64,000 nucleotides of DNA from Acidimicrobiales bacterium (GTDB lineage: Bacteria > Actinomycetota > Acidimicrobiia > Acidimicrobiales > Iamiaceae), in assembly GCA_035547835.1 (NCBI GenBank), contig DASZTW010000014.1:1-64000 (forward strand), written 5' to 3'. Below are positions 33,914 to 41,680 of the stretch, one piece after another. Position 1 is the first letter of the stretch; every line of letters begins with the position of its first letter. The position numbers were made by a program, and so were the translations under genes. The notes beneath the pieces are model-generated. The model saw only the letters and a list, made by a program, of their open reading frames with translations. It made no database searches and had not been told where the DNA came from.

Positions 33914-34261
33914 ATGCACAGCACCGATCTCGTCGACCAGGCGAATCTGCGCACCGACGTGCCGGACTTCGCGCCCGGCGACACGCTCAAGGTCCAGGTG
34001 CGCGTCGTCGAGGGCTCCAAGGAGCGGCTCCAGGCCTTCCAGGGCGTGGTGATCCGCCGGCAGGGCTCGGGTGTCCGGGAGACCTTCACGGTCCGCAAGC
34101 TGAGTTACGGCGTCGGTGTGGAGCGCACGTTCCCGGTGCACTCGCCGATCATCTCCGACATCGAGGTGGTCACGCTCGGCGACGTGCGCCGCGCCAAGCT
34201 CTACTACCTGCGCGACCGCATCGGGAAGGCCGCCAAGGTCAAGGAGAAGCGGGTCCGCTGA
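33914..34261 (+). CDS. rplS: 50S ribosomal protein L19
   Basis: Large-subunit protein at the subunit interface, 115 residues. Diagnostic stretches are [16 protein letters not shown], the [18 protein letters not shown] segment, [12 protein letters not shown] and [18 protein letters not shown]. The ATG at 33914 (MHSTDLVDQ) follows AAGGAG; the reading frame is open further upstream but with no family similarity. Unlike in mycobacteria, lepB and rnhB do not follow; DUF2469 comes directly next. Confidence 0.97.
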   Translation: MHSTDLVDQANLRTDVPDFAPGDTLKVQVRVVEGSKERLQAFQGVVIRRQGSGVRETFTVRKLSYGVGVERTFPVHSPIISDIEVVTLGDVRRAKLYYLRDRIGKAAKVKEKRVR

Positions 34262-34270
34262 TCCTCGGCG

Positions 34271-34276
34271 TACCAT
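34271..34276 (+). promoter_or_regulatory. -10 element ahead of the DUF2469 micro-ORF
   Basis: TACCAT, 10 bases after the rplS stop and exactly 7 bases before a GTG at 34284. By the spacing seen at other genes of this window, the transcript would begin at that GTG. Confidence 0.45.
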
Positions 34277-34283
34277 GCAGCCC

Positions 34284-34307
34284 GTGACGTCGCGGGTCCA
34301 CCGATGA
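34284..34307 (+). CDS. Leaderless 7-codon micro-ORF upstream of DUF2469
   Basis: GTG begins a reading of seven codons (MTSRVHR) whose TGA overlaps the DUF2469 ATG as ATGA. An in-frame ATG nine bases earlier (34275) would give MQPVTSRVHR. The position right after a -10 hexamer, the lack of a strong ribosome-binding site for DUF2469, and the exact four-base overlap suggest translation of the short peptide delivers ribosomes to the DUF2469 start. The peptide shows no run of regulatory codons. Existence as a translated unit is inference. Confidence 0.4.
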   Translation: MTSRVHR

Positions 34308-34597
34308 ACACCGACGATCTCGAGCAGTACGAGTCGGAGATCGAGCTGCAGCTCTACAAGGAGTACAAGGACGTCTGTCCGATGTTCTCCTACGTGGTCG
34401 AGACCGAGCGCCGCTTCTACTTGGCGAACTCGGTCACAAAGACGGTCCACGACGAAGGCGGGCGCACCTGGGTCGAGCTCGAGCTCGCCGACGCGTGGGT
34501 CTGGGACATGTACCGCCAGAGCCGCTTCGTCCAGTCGGTCCGTGTGGTGACCTTCAAGGACGTCAACGTCGAAGAGCTGCCGGGCCGCGAGCTGTAG
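34304..34597 (+). CDS. DUF2469 family protein
   Basis: A 97-residue actinobacterial marker protein of unknown function. Almost the whole chain is conserved in the family, including DLEQYESEIELQLYKEYKDV, FYLANSV and WVWDMYR. No signal peptide or membrane segment. In mycobacteria it sits in the rplS-lepB-rnhB-DUF2469-yraN cluster; here lepB and rnhB are absent. Its translation may depend on the overlapping micro-ORF described above. It precedes yraN by 13 bases. Confidence 0.93.
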   Translation: MNTDDLEQYESEIELQLYKEYKDVCPMFSYVVETERRFYLANSVTKTVHDEGGRTWVELELADAWVWDMYRQSRFVQSVRVVTFKDVNVEELPGREL

Positions 34598-34610
34598 CCG
34601 CGCCGGCGCC

Positions 34611-34955
34611 ATGGCCGACCCGCGTCGAGCGCTCGGAGCCCACGGCGAGGATCTCGTCGCGGCCTGGTACGAAGCCCGCGGCTACGACGTGGTCGACCGC
34701 AACTGGCGTGTGCGGGAGGGTGAGATCGACCTGGTGCTGGCCCGTGGGCGCGACATCGTGTTCTGTGAGGTGAAGACCCGCAGCAGCGCCGCGTTCGGTC
34801 CGCCGTCGCTGGCCGTGACGCCGACCAAGCAGCGGCGGCTCCGCAAGCTCGGTTCGATGTGGTTGTCGGCGCGAGGGCACGCCCCTACCGACATCCGTTT
34901 CGACGTGGCGTCGGTGCTGGGCGACGAGATCGAGGTCCTACCCGCCGCGTTCTGA
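34611..34955 (+). CDS. yraN: YraN/UPF0102 endonuclease-like protein
   Basis: A 114-residue protein of the UPF0102 family, with the Holliday-junction-resolvase-like nuclease fold. Motif residues are seen in LGAHGEDLVAAWYEARGY, GEIDLVLA and VFCEVKTRS, the usual E-D-ExK nuclease pattern. The cellular role is unsettled; the conserved position next to comM/dprA suggests DNA uptake or recombination. It is followed by the bfd-bfr-carotenoid oxygenase insertion before comM. Confidence 0.92.
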   Translation: MADPRRALGAHGEDLVAAWYEARGYDVVDRNWRVREGEIDLVLARGRDIVFCEVKTRSSAAFGPPSLAVTPTKQRRLRKLGSMWLSARGHAPTDIRFDVASVLGDEIEVLPAAF

Positions 34956-34959
34956 GCGG

Positions 34960-34991
34960 TTGACAAAGGTGAGGGTGTTAAGGCATCCTTA
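34960..34991 (+). promoter_or_regulatory. Promoter region of bfd with a 5-bp palindrome
   Basis: TTGACA at 34960-34965 with a weak -10 (CATCCT) 18 bases later. The palindrome TAAGG-CAT-CCTTA at 34979-34991 overlaps the -10. Its A/T-rich arms recall DtxR/IdeR-type iron boxes, but the match to the consensus is poor. Confidence 0.35.
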
Positions 34992-35054
34992 CGACATGCA
35001 ACAGGCGCGCTGGGGCTACCGGTGTGAACAACCCCCACCAGCGGGTGCACGGCG

Positions 35055-35246
35055 ATGATGGTGTGCCACTGCCGTTCGGTGAGCGACCGCGCCATCTGCG
35101 GCGCCATCGACGCCGGCGCGACCGATGTGGAGTCCGTGGGCTTCCACTGTGGTGCGGCGACACGCTGTGGCGGTTGCCGACCGACGGTCGAGGCGCTCCT
35201 CGCCGAGAACCGCCAAGTCGAGATCCGCACCCCGGTCGGCGCCTGA
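35055..35246 (+). CDS. bfd: Bacterioferritin-associated ferredoxin-like [2Fe-2S] protein
   Basis: A 63-residue [2Fe-2S] protein of the Bfd type, which reduces bacterioferritin to release stored iron. The four cysteines are in CHC near the start (residues 4 and 6) and CGGC (38-41), in the order of the BFD domain. ATG 35055 and ATG 35058 are both possible; no strong ribosome-binding site is seen. Its neighbour 70 bases downstream encodes bacterioferritin, supporting the role. Iron-dependent control is plausible but not proven from the upstream palindrome. Confidence 0.88.
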   Translation: MMVCHCRSVSDRAICGAIDAGATDVESVGFHCGAATRCGGCRPTVEALLAENRQVEIRTPVGA

Positions 35247-35283
35247 GCCGCGCGGTTCGCCTCGGTCGGCGGCGGTGACGGGA

Positions 35284-35289
35284 TAGGGT
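35284..35289 (+). promoter_or_regulatory. -10-like element of bfr
   Basis: TAGGGT, 28 bases before the bfr GTG. The leader contains a small CCGGC/GCCGG hairpin followed by AGGAGG at 35307-35312. Confidence 0.4.
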
Positions 35290-35317
35290 CCGGCCACTGC
35301 CGGATCAGGAGGCGACC

Positions 35318-35788
35318 GTGCAAGGCAACCCCGAGATCATCGAGCTGCTGAACGACATCCTCACCGCCGAGCTCACGGCGATCAACCAGTACTTCGTGCA
35401 CGCCAAGATGGCCGACAACTGGGGTTTTGAGCGACTGGCCGACAAGATCCGGGCCGAGTCGATCGACGAGATGCACCACGCCGAGAAGCTGATCGACCGG
35501 ATCCTGTACCTCGAGGGCGCGCCGAACCTCCAACGACTCGGCGCGCTGCGCGTCGGGGAGACGATGGTCGAGGCGCTGCAGCTCGATCTCGCGGTCGAAC
35601 ACGAGGCCATCCCGCGGTTCAACGCCGGCATCGCCCGCGCCGCCGAGCTCGGCGACAACGGCACCCGTGAGCTGCTCGAAGACCTGCTCGTGAGCGAGGA
35701 AGCGCACACCGACTGGCTCGAGACGCAGGTCGACTTGCTGCGCCAGGTGGGTGAGCAGCACTACCTCGCCCAGCAGATCCGCGACTGA
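35318..35788 (+). CDS. bfr: Bacterioferritin
   Basis: Heme-containing 24-mer ferritin that oxidises and stores iron. The 156-residue chain keeps ferroxidase ligands Glu18, Glu51 and His54 and the heme ligand Met52 in ESIDEMHHAEKLI; the second Glu pair lies in EHEAI and EEAHTDW. GTG start with AGGAGG five bases upstream. Together with bfd it forms a two-gene iron storage/release module inserted between yraN and comM. Secure. Confidence 0.96.
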   Translation: MQGNPEIIELLNDILTAELTAINQYFVHAKMADNWGFERLADKIRAESIDEMHHAEKLIDRILYLEGAPNLQRLGALRVGETMVEALQLDLAVEHEAIPRFNAGIARAAELGDNGTRELLEDLLVSEEAHTDWLETQVDLLRQVGEQHYLAQQIRD

Positions 35789-35792
35789 GCTG

Positions 35793-37184
35793 ATGGCGTC
35801 GGGTCCCGCCACCGCACCGAACCCGTATCTGTCCGGCAATTTCGCGCCGGTACACGACGAGCTCACCACCGACGCGCTGCAGGTCAGCGGGCGACTTCCC
35901 GAGGCGTTGGAAGGCACGTTCATGCGCAACGGCCCCAACCCCGCGTTCGCGCCGCTCGGCCGCTACCACGTGTTCGACGGCGACGGCATGGTGCACGCGG
36001 TCGAGCTGCGCGACGGCACCGCGCGCTACCGGAACCGATGGGTGCAGTCGCGGGGCCTGCAAGCGGAGCGCAAGGCGGGGCGGGCGCTCTACGGCGGCCT
36101 GTCGGAGTTCCATGCCCCCGACCCCGAGGTCGTGGCCGAGGCCGGCGGTCTGAAGAACACGGCCAACACGCACGTGGTGCGCCACGCAGGTCGGTTGCTC
36201 GCCCTCATGGAAGCTGCCCTGCCGACCGAACTGACCGGTGACCTCCAAACCGTCGGCGAGTACGACTTCGACGGCCGGCTCGCCGGGCCGATGACCGCGC
36301 ACCCCAAAGTCGACCCTGACACGGGTGAGTTGTTGTTCTTCGGCTACAGCCCGTTCCCGCCGTACCTCCGCTACCACGAGGCCGACGCCGAGGGGAGCCT
36401 GATCCGCACGGTCGACATCGACCTGCCGAAGCCGGTGATGATGCACGACTTCGCCGCATCGCAGCAGCGTGTGGTGTTCTTCGACCTGCCGGCGATCTTC
36501 GACCTCCGAGCGATGCTGTCGGGCGGCGCCGGCATCTCGTGGCAACCCGCCAACGGGGCGCGCATCGGCGTCCTCGACCGACGTGATCCTGCGGCGACCG
36601 TCCGCTGGTTCGACGTCGAGCCGTTCTGGGTGTTCCACTTCCTCAACGCGTCCGACGACGGCGACTCGGTCGTCGTCGAAGGCTGCCGGGCCGAACGCCT
36701 CAACATCGCGTTCGGGCCCGACGAGCTCGACAGTGCGGCGCCTCCGACACTGCACCGGTGGCGCATCGACCTCGCAGCCGGTCGCGTCCACGACGGGCCG
36801 CTCGACGACCGGCCGGCCGACTTCCCGCGCCTCGACGACCGCCGAGCCGGCAAGCCGGCCCGTTTCGGGTACCTCGCGGCGGCCCGTGACTGGTCCGACG
36901 AAGTGGCCGACTTCGACGGATTCGTGAAGCACGACCTCGCCACCGGTGCCTCCGAGCGCTACTCGTACGGGCCGCGGTCCTTCGCGGGCGAGGCGGTCTT
37001 CGCCCCGGACCCCACCCGCACGGACGAGGACGCCGGCTGGTTGGTCAACTTCGTGCACGACGGTGATCGCGACGAGAGCTCGCTGGTGATCGTCGACGCG
37101 CAAGCCCTAAAGGAAGTCGCGCGGGTGCGCTTGCCACGTCGCGTGCCGTTCGGGTTCCACGGGAGCTGGCTCGCCGCGATGTGA
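35793..37184 (+). CDS. Carotenoid oxygenase family protein
   Basis: Non-heme iron dioxygenase of the RPE65/CCD family, 463 residues, which cleaves carotenoids, stilbenes or related alkenes. Family features: FMRNGPNPAF, YHVFDGDGMVHA, and four candidate iron-binding histidines in TAHPKVD, MMHDFAAS, the WVFHFLNA stretch and the C-terminal FGFHGSW. The substrate is not predictable. The ATG at 35793 is four bases after the bfr stop; a GTG inside bfr (35751) is in frame but adds non-conserved residues. Being in the iron module fits its need for iron, but a functional link is only suggested. Confidence 0.9.
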   Translation: MASGPATAPNPYLSGNFAPVHDELTTDALQVSGRLPEALEGTFMRNGPNPAFAPLGRYHVFDGDGMVHAVELRDGTARYRNRWVQSRGLQAERKAGRALYGGLSEFHAPDPEVVAEAGGLKNTANTHVVRHAGRLLALMEAALPTELTGDLQTVGEYDFDGRLAGPMTAHPKVDPDTGELLFFGYSPFPPYLRYHEADAEGSLIRTVDIDLPKPVMMHDFAASQQRVVFFDLPAIFDLRAMLSGGAGISWQPANGARIGVLDRRDPAATVRWFDVEPFWVFHFLNASDDGDSVVVEGCRAERLNIAFGPDELDSAAPPTLHRWRIDLAAGRVHDGPLDDRPADFPRLDDRRAGKPARFGYLAAARDWSDEVADFDGFVKHDLATGASERYSYGPRSFAGEAVFAPDPTRTDEDAGWLVNFVHDGDRDESSLVIVDAQALKEVARVRLPRRVPFGFHGSWLAAM

Positions 37185-37220
37185 ACGGCACCCCCGCCCG
37201 GCGGGGACCCGGCGCGATGC

Positions 37221-37433
37221 TCAGCGCAGCCGCCCCGGTCGGCGGCGTCCCCGGTTGGCCCAACACGCCCGGTGCCAGTGGCGCCGGAGATCGGGTGCCG
37301 CCTTGGGGACCGCCACCAGGTGGCCGAGCCCGGGAGGGATGTCCTGGTTGCAGCCCGGGCAGAGGTACACCTTGACGGCTTCGTACGGCTGCACCCGCCG
37401 CACGTCCACCTCGTCGTCGGCCCAGGGATCCAT
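37221..37433 (-). CDS. Small CxxC/HxxxC zinc-binding-like protein
   Basis: A 70-residue protein resembling a conserved actinobacterial family of unknown role. CPGC lies at residues 25-28, and HWHRACW near residue 52 supplies further potential ligands, so a zinc site is likely. Basic C-terminus (GRRRPGRLR). It is transcribed toward the carotenoid oxygenase gene and follows a tiny membrane-protein gene by 20 bases. The ATG at 37433 has no strong ribosome-binding site. No function is claimed. Confidence 0.7.
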   Translation of the reverse strand: MDPWADDEVDVRRVQPYEAVKVYLCPGCNQDIPPGLGHLVAVPKAAPDLRRHWHRACWANRGRRRPGRLR

Positions 37434-37453
37434 GGCTCGTCCGCGGTGCCGGC

Positions 37454-37564
37454 TCAGCCGAACACGGCCCAGGCCACTGCCGCGAGGCAGGCGAGCACGG
37501 CCACCGCCGCCATCACGTAGTCGCCGATCGAGTGATCCTCGGGGCGGAACGGGTTGAGGCCCAT
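37454..37564 (-). CDS. 36-residue single-pass membrane protein
   Basis: A tiny protein starting MGLNPFRPEDHSIGDYVM, followed by a single hydrophobic helix (about residues 18-35) ending WAVFG. I believe short proteins of this layout (MG-x-NPFR start, D-Y-V-M before the helix) occur in other actinobacteria, usually unannotated. It is divergent from comM and lies directly upstream of the small zinc-binding-like gene. Evidence is the ATG, clean stop and helix; there is no strong ribosome-binding site, so confidence is moderate. Confidence 0.55.
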   Translation of the reverse strand: MGLNPFRPEDHSIGDYVMAAVAVLACLAAVAWAVFG

Positions 37565-37678
37565 GGGCCGAGTCTCGCGGTCGCCGCGCATCGTGTCACA
37601 ACCGCTGGCTACGTTGGTGGTGCCTCGAGGGCCGGGCTGACGGCCGCTCCTCCCATCACCTCGCATTGGGAGGGCTCC

Positions 37679-39190
37679 GTGCTCGCCACCACGCGTTCCG
37701 CCACTCTGCTCGGCGTCGACGGCCAGCCCGTCACCGTCGAGGTCCATGTCACCGTCGGGCTGGCCACGTTCACTGTCGTCGGTCTGCCCGACACGTCGTG
37801 TCGCGAGGCGCGCGACCGCGTCCGTGCCGCGTTCGCCGCGATCGACGTGCCGTTTCCGCACCGACGGGTCACCGTCAACCTCGCACCTTCCGCGTTGCGC
37901 AAGATCGGCAGCGGCCTCGACCTGGCCATCGCCGCGGCCCTGCTCGCCGCGTGCGAGGAGGTCGACGCGGAGCAGGTGCGGTCGCTCGGGTTCGTCGGAG
38001 AGCTCGGCCTCGACGGCACCGTCCGGCCGGTGCCCGGGATGATCTCGCTCGTCGACGCGCTCGGGTCGTGCGCCGCCGTCGTGCCGGCCGCCGCCCAGCA
38101 CGAAGCCGCGCTCGTGGCGCACGGGCGCGTGCGCCCGGTCCGCGACCTCCGCGAGCTGGTGCTCGCGTTGAAGGGCGAGGCGCCGTGGCCCGAACCTGCC
38201 CAGCCGCCTGCACCCGTACCGTTGCCGCCGCCGTTGCAGCTCAACGACGTGCGCGGCCAGCACGTGGCGCGCGCTGCGCTCGAGGTCGCCGCTGCCGGCG
38301 GCCATCACTTGTTGCTGGTGGGACCACCTGGGGCCGGCAAGACCATGCTTGCCCGGCGCCTGCCGGGCTTGCTCCCCCCGCTCGGGCCCGAGGAATCGCG
38401 CGACGTCTCCCGCGTGTGGTCGGCGGCCGGTGAGCCGATGCCACCGGGTCGCCTCATCACCCGACCGCCGTTTCGAGCGCCACACCACAGCGCCACGATC
38501 GTGGGCCTGATCGGCGGCGGCTCCGCGGCGATGCGTCCAGGCGAGATCAGCTGCAGTCATGGAGGTGTGCTGTTCATGGACGAGCTCGGTGAGTTCCCCG
38601 TGCACGTGCTCGAGGCCCTCCGCCAGCCGCTCGAGTCCGGGTCGATACGGATCTCTCGCGCGGCGCTGAGCGTCGAGCTACCGGCGCGCTTCTTGCTGGT
38701 CGCTGCCATGAACCCGTGCCCGTGCGGCGAAGGCTCGGTCGATCGGTGTCGGTGTCGCGACTTCGATCGTGTGCGGTACCGGCGGCGGCTGTCGGGACCG
38801 CTGCTCGATCGTTTCGACCTGCGAGTCGTGGTGGGCCGCCCTGATGTCGACGAGCTCATCGGTGCGGTGCCCGGCGAGACCACCGAGTCCGTCGCCGCGC
38901 GGGTGGCCGAGGCGCGTGAGCTGGCCGCGCGGCGCGGGGTGCGCTGCAACGCGGATCTGCCAGATGCCGATCTCGACACTGCGGCGGCGCTCGACGGCGG
39001 CGCCACCGTGGAAGCCGAGGCTGCGCTCCGCCGCGGCACGCTCAGCGCACGTGGCTTCGCACGAGTGCGTCGGGTGGCGCGCACCATCGCCGATCTCAGC
39101 GGTTGCGACGGCCCCATCGACCGGCGGCAGTTCCTCACGGCGCTGCAGCTGCGGGTCGACCCGCTGCCCGATCACCAGGTGGCGGCATGA
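37679..39190 (+). CDS. comM: ComM/YifB AAA+ ATPase
   Basis: Mg-chelatase-like AAA+ helicase that in naturally competent bacteria promotes branch migration during integration of donor DNA. It has 503 residues. The N-terminal LonC-like domain includes GLPDTSCREARDRVRAA. The ATPase domain has Walker A LLVGPPGAGKTMLARRLPG (about residue 215), FRAPHHSATIVGLIGGG, Walker B VLFMDELGEF and a zinc-like NPCPCG ... CRC segment. The GTG at 37679 follows GGGAGG; an earlier in-frame start would add non-conserved residues. Stop overlaps dprA (ATGA). Confidence 0.95.
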   Translation: MLATTRSATLLGVDGQPVTVEVHVTVGLATFTVVGLPDTSCREARDRVRAAFAAIDVPFPHRRVTVNLAPSALRKIGSGLDLAIAAALLAACEEVDAEQVRSLGFVGELGLDGTVRPVPGMISLVDALGSCAAVVPAAAQHEAALVAHGRVRPVRDLRELVLALKGEAPWPEPAQPPAPVPLPPPLQLNDVRGQHVARAALEVAAAGGHHLLLVGPPGAGKTMLARRLPGLLPPLGPEESRDVSRVWSAAGEPMPPGRLITRPPFRAPHHSATIVGLIGGGSAAMRPGEISCSHGGVLFMDELGEFPVHVLEALRQPLESGSIRISRAALSVELPARFLLVAAMNPCPCGEGSVDRCRCRDFDRVRYRRRLSGPLLDRFDLRVVVGRPDVDELIGAVPGETTESVAARVAEARELAARRGVRCNADLPDADLDTAAALDGGATVEAEAALRRGTLSARGFARVRRVARTIADLSGCDGPIDRRQFLTALQLRVDPLPDHQVAA

Positions 39191-40542
39191 GCGCCGGTGC
39201 GTCGCCCGCCGATGCCGCGCCGTCGGGTGGCGAGCCCTGGTGGGCCGACTTGGGTGAGCGTCTGGCTCCACCCGCCTCCACCGGCGACGGCCCTGTCGGC
39301 CCGGGCCCCGGCGCCGCGCGACCAGGCCGACCCGCTGACGCCGCCAAGGCCGCCGAGCACGCCGAGCCCGCCGCGGAAGACCGGCCGGAGCGGGCGGTGG
39401 TCGGCGGCCTGCCCCACTTGCCCGACGCGGCGTGGATCGCCGCCATGTTGCTGCTCGACGACATGGGCCCGGTCCGCCTCGCCAACCTGCTGCGCTCGTT
39501 CGGCGCCCAAGGCGCCTGGCGACGTGTCCTCGATGGGTCGCTCGGCGTTCGTCCCGAGCTCGCCGGTCGGCTCAACGGCCGGTCCTGGGACGCAATGCTC
39601 GCCACCTGGCAGCGCCAAGCGCGACTGGTCGACGTGGCGGGTTTCTGGGCGCGTCACGAGGAAGCCGCGGTCGGCGTCACGGTGCACGGTGGTCCGTCGT
39701 TCCCACGGGCGCTGGTCGACGACCCCGAGCCGCCCGCGGTGCTGTTCCACGCCGGCGACCCTGGCTGCATCGCCGGGCCGAGGGCCGCCGTGGTGGGCAC
39801 CCGGCGGTGCAGCGAGCGCGGCCGCCGCTTCGCCGAAGAGCTGGGCTTCGCCCTTTCCCGGGCCGGTGTCGGCGTGGTGTCCGGCCTCGCGCGCGGCATC
39901 GACGGGGCGGCGCACCGGGGCGCGCTGCGGGCCGCGGAACGGGGCGGCGCACCCCCGATCGGCGTGGTCGCTTCGGGGCTCGACGTCGTCTACCCGCACG
40001 AGCACGCTGAGTTGTGGGCACGGGTGGCGCAGACGGGTGTCCTGTTGTCGGAAGTGCCGCTGGGGGTCCGGCCCAACCGGTGGCGCTTCCCGGCCCGCAA
40101 CCGGGTCATCGCCGGTTTGGCCGACGTGCTGGTCGTGGTGGAGTCGCCCGCCAAGGGTGGGTCGATGTACACCGTCGAAGAGGCCATGCGACGCAACGTG
40201 CCGGTCCTGGCCGTGCCCGGTGCGGTCGGGTTGCGCGCGGGCGAGGGCACCAACGCCTTGATCTTCGACGGCGCGGGTGTCGCCCGCGACGCGGCCGACG
40301 TGCTGCTCGAGCTGGGCCTGGCGGAGGAGGCGCCGGCGGCGCGGGAGGCGGACTCTCGACCCGTGCCTTCGCCGGAGGGGAGTCGCCTGCTCGACGCCGT
40401 CGCGTGGCAGCCCGTCACCTTGGCGGGGCTGGTCGGCCGGCTCGACTGGTCGGTCGGTGACGTCGCAGAGGCGCTGACCGAGCTGCGCGACGCGGGTTGG
40501 ATCGCCCAAGCCGGGGCGTGGTTCGAGCGGATCGCCCGATGA
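39187..40542 (+). CDS. dprA: DNA-processing protein DprA
   Basis: Loads RecA on incoming single-stranded DNA during transformation. It has 451 residues, longer than usual because of a ~70-residue Pro/Ala-rich N-terminus. A helix-hairpin-helix-like region follows, then the Rossmann-type DprA domain with AAVVGTRRCSERGRRFAEEL, VSGLARGIDGAAHRGAL, FPARNRVIAGLADVLVVVES and the GSMYTVEEAMRR stretch. A C-terminal winged-helix (DprA DML1-like) domain ends the protein. Coupled to comM by ATGA. Together with comM it implies retained DNA-uptake or repair capacity. Confidence 0.95.
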   Translation: MSAGASPADAAPSGGEPWWADLGERLAPPASTGDGPVGPGPGAARPGRPADAAKAAEHAEPAAEDRPERAVVGGLPHLPDAAWIAAMLLLDDMGPVRLANLLRSFGAQGAWRRVLDGSLGVRPELAGRLNGRSWDAMLATWQRQARLVDVAGFWARHEEAAVGVTVHGGPSFPRALVDDPEPPAVLFHAGDPGCIAGPRAAVVGTRRCSERGRRFAEELGFALSRAGVGVVSGLARGIDGAAHRGALRAAERGGAPPIGVVASGLDVVYPHEHAELWARVAQTGVLLSEVPLGVRPNRWRFPARNRVIAGLADVLVVVESPAKGGSMYTVEEAMRRNVPVLAVPGAVGLRAGEGTNALIFDGAGVARDAADVLLELGLAEEAPAAREADSRPVPSPEGSRLLDAVAWQPVTLAGLVGRLDWSVGDVAEALTELRDAGWIAQAGAWFERIAR

Positions 40543-40612
40543 CGGCCCGCGGTGCGCCGCCGGGGGCCCGATCTCGACCCATGTGGTCACCGTGGCGGTC
40601 GGGCGTCGCCGG

Positions 40613-40618
40613 TACCGT
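40613..40618 (+). promoter_or_regulatory. -10 element of xerC, probably leaderless
   Basis: TACCGT, 7 bases before GTG 40626. It lies inside the reading frame that would start at ATG 40539, so it argues for the shorter XerC. Confidence 0.45.
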
Positions 40619-40625
40619 TGACGCC

Positions 40626-41558
40626 GTGGGAGGGCCGTCGGCAGCCGAGCGTGACGAGGAGGCCAGCGAGTGGCGCGTCGACGCGTTCCTCGCGTCGCTC
40701 ACCTCGCTGTCGGCCAACACCGTCAAGGCCTACCGGGCCGACCTCGCCAACTTCGTCGACTGGGCGGGTCGGCTCGGCGCCACGGGTCCTGCCGCCGTCG
40801 ATCGGAAGGTCCTGCGGCGCTACCTGGCCTTCTTGGCGTCCGGTGGCAAGCAACGCCGCACGATCGCCCGGCGAGCCTCGGCGCTGCGGCGCTACTTCGG
40901 GTGGCTGCGGCGCACCGGCGTGCTCGACGTCGACCCCACGCTGGAGCTGTCCGCCCCGAAGGGCGACGGCCGCCTCCCGCACGTCCTCGGCAGCGCCGAG
41001 CTGCAGCACCTCCTCGACGAAGCGCCCGCGGGCGGGCCCACCGACGACCGTCCCGACGCCCGGGCACGGCGATGCCGCGACGACGCGCTGCTCGAGGTGC
41101 TCTACGGCAGTGGCCTCCGGGTGGGTGAGCTGTGCGGCATCCGCACGGGCGACGTCGATCTCGGTCGTGCGCGCCTCACCGTGTGGGGCAAGGGCTCCAA
41201 GCAACGGCTCGTCCCGCTCAGCGAGCCCGCCGTTGACGCGTTGGTGGCCTGGCTGCACGACGAGCGCCCCGCGCTGGCCACCAGCGACGCCGCCGCCGAT
41301 TTCGTGTTCGTGAACAGCCGCGGCCGACCGATGCAACCTCGTGACGTGCGACGGGTGCTCGATCGCCGTTCGGCCAGCCCCACCCACCCCCACGCGCTGC
41401 GCCACACCTTCGCCACCCACCTCCTCGACGGCGGTGCCGACCTCCGAGCGGTCCAGGAGCTGCTCGGCCACGCCGACCTGTCGACCACGCAGCTGTACAC
41501 CCACGTGAGCAAGGAACGCCTCCGCAAGGTGTACGACGCGACGCACCCCCGCGCCTGA
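40626..41558 (+). CDS. xerC: Tyrosine recombinase XerC
   Basis: Site-specific recombinase that resolves chromosome dimers at dif. The 310-residue product from GTG 40626 has a SAM-like N-terminal domain ([19 protein letters not shown]) and a catalytic domain with Arg in [13 protein letters not shown], the [12 protein letters not shown] His/Arg pair, the second His in [11 protein letters not shown] and the nucleophile Tyr in [10 protein letters not shown]. An alternative ATG at 40539 overlaps the dprA stop as ATGA and would add 29 Arg/Pro-rich residues; both may be used. The GTG is favoured by a -10 hexamer 7 bases upstream and by family length. Confidence 0.92.
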   Translation: MGGPSAAERDEEASEWRVDAFLASLTSLSANTVKAYRADLANFVDWAGRLGATGPAAVDRKVLRRYLAFLASGGKQRRTIARRASALRRYFGWLRRTGVLDVDPTLELSAPKGDGRLPHVLGSAELQHLLDEAPAGGPTDDRPDARARRCRDDALLEVLYGSGLRVGELCGIRTGDVDLGRARLTVWGKGSKQRLVPLSEPAVDALVAWLHDERPALATSDAAADFVFVNSRGRPMQPRDVRRVLDRRSASPTHPHALRHTFATHLLDGGADLRAVQELLGHADLSTTQLYTHVSKERLRKVYDATHPRA

Positions 41559-41680
41559 CGGGATCCCCGAACAGCAACCCAACCCCGCACGGCAACCCGA
41601 CCGTGAGGGGCTCGCGGCTGTCGCCGCCTTCCACGACACACGACGCCGTCGCACCGCTCGTGCCACGGCAGGGAGGCGAG

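Noticed and set aside
31889-34612. A roughly 900-codon open frame on the minus strand opposite rpsP-khpA-rimM-trmD-rplS-DUF2469
   Set aside because: It lies entirely antisense to six well-supported genes. Long antisense frames are expected at high GC, and its translation is low-complexity His/Asp/Val/Gly-rich with no domain pattern.
34976-34994. A full DtxR/IdeR iron box upstream of bfd
   Set aside because: Only the short TAAGG/CCTTA arms fit; compared base by base with the 19-bp consensus as I recall it, the match is poor. Kept only as a tentative palindrome.
35751-35792. Upstream GTG start for the carotenoid oxygenase inside bfr
   Set aside because: It would overlap bfr by 38 bases and add residues not expected in the family; the ATG at 35793 is preferred.
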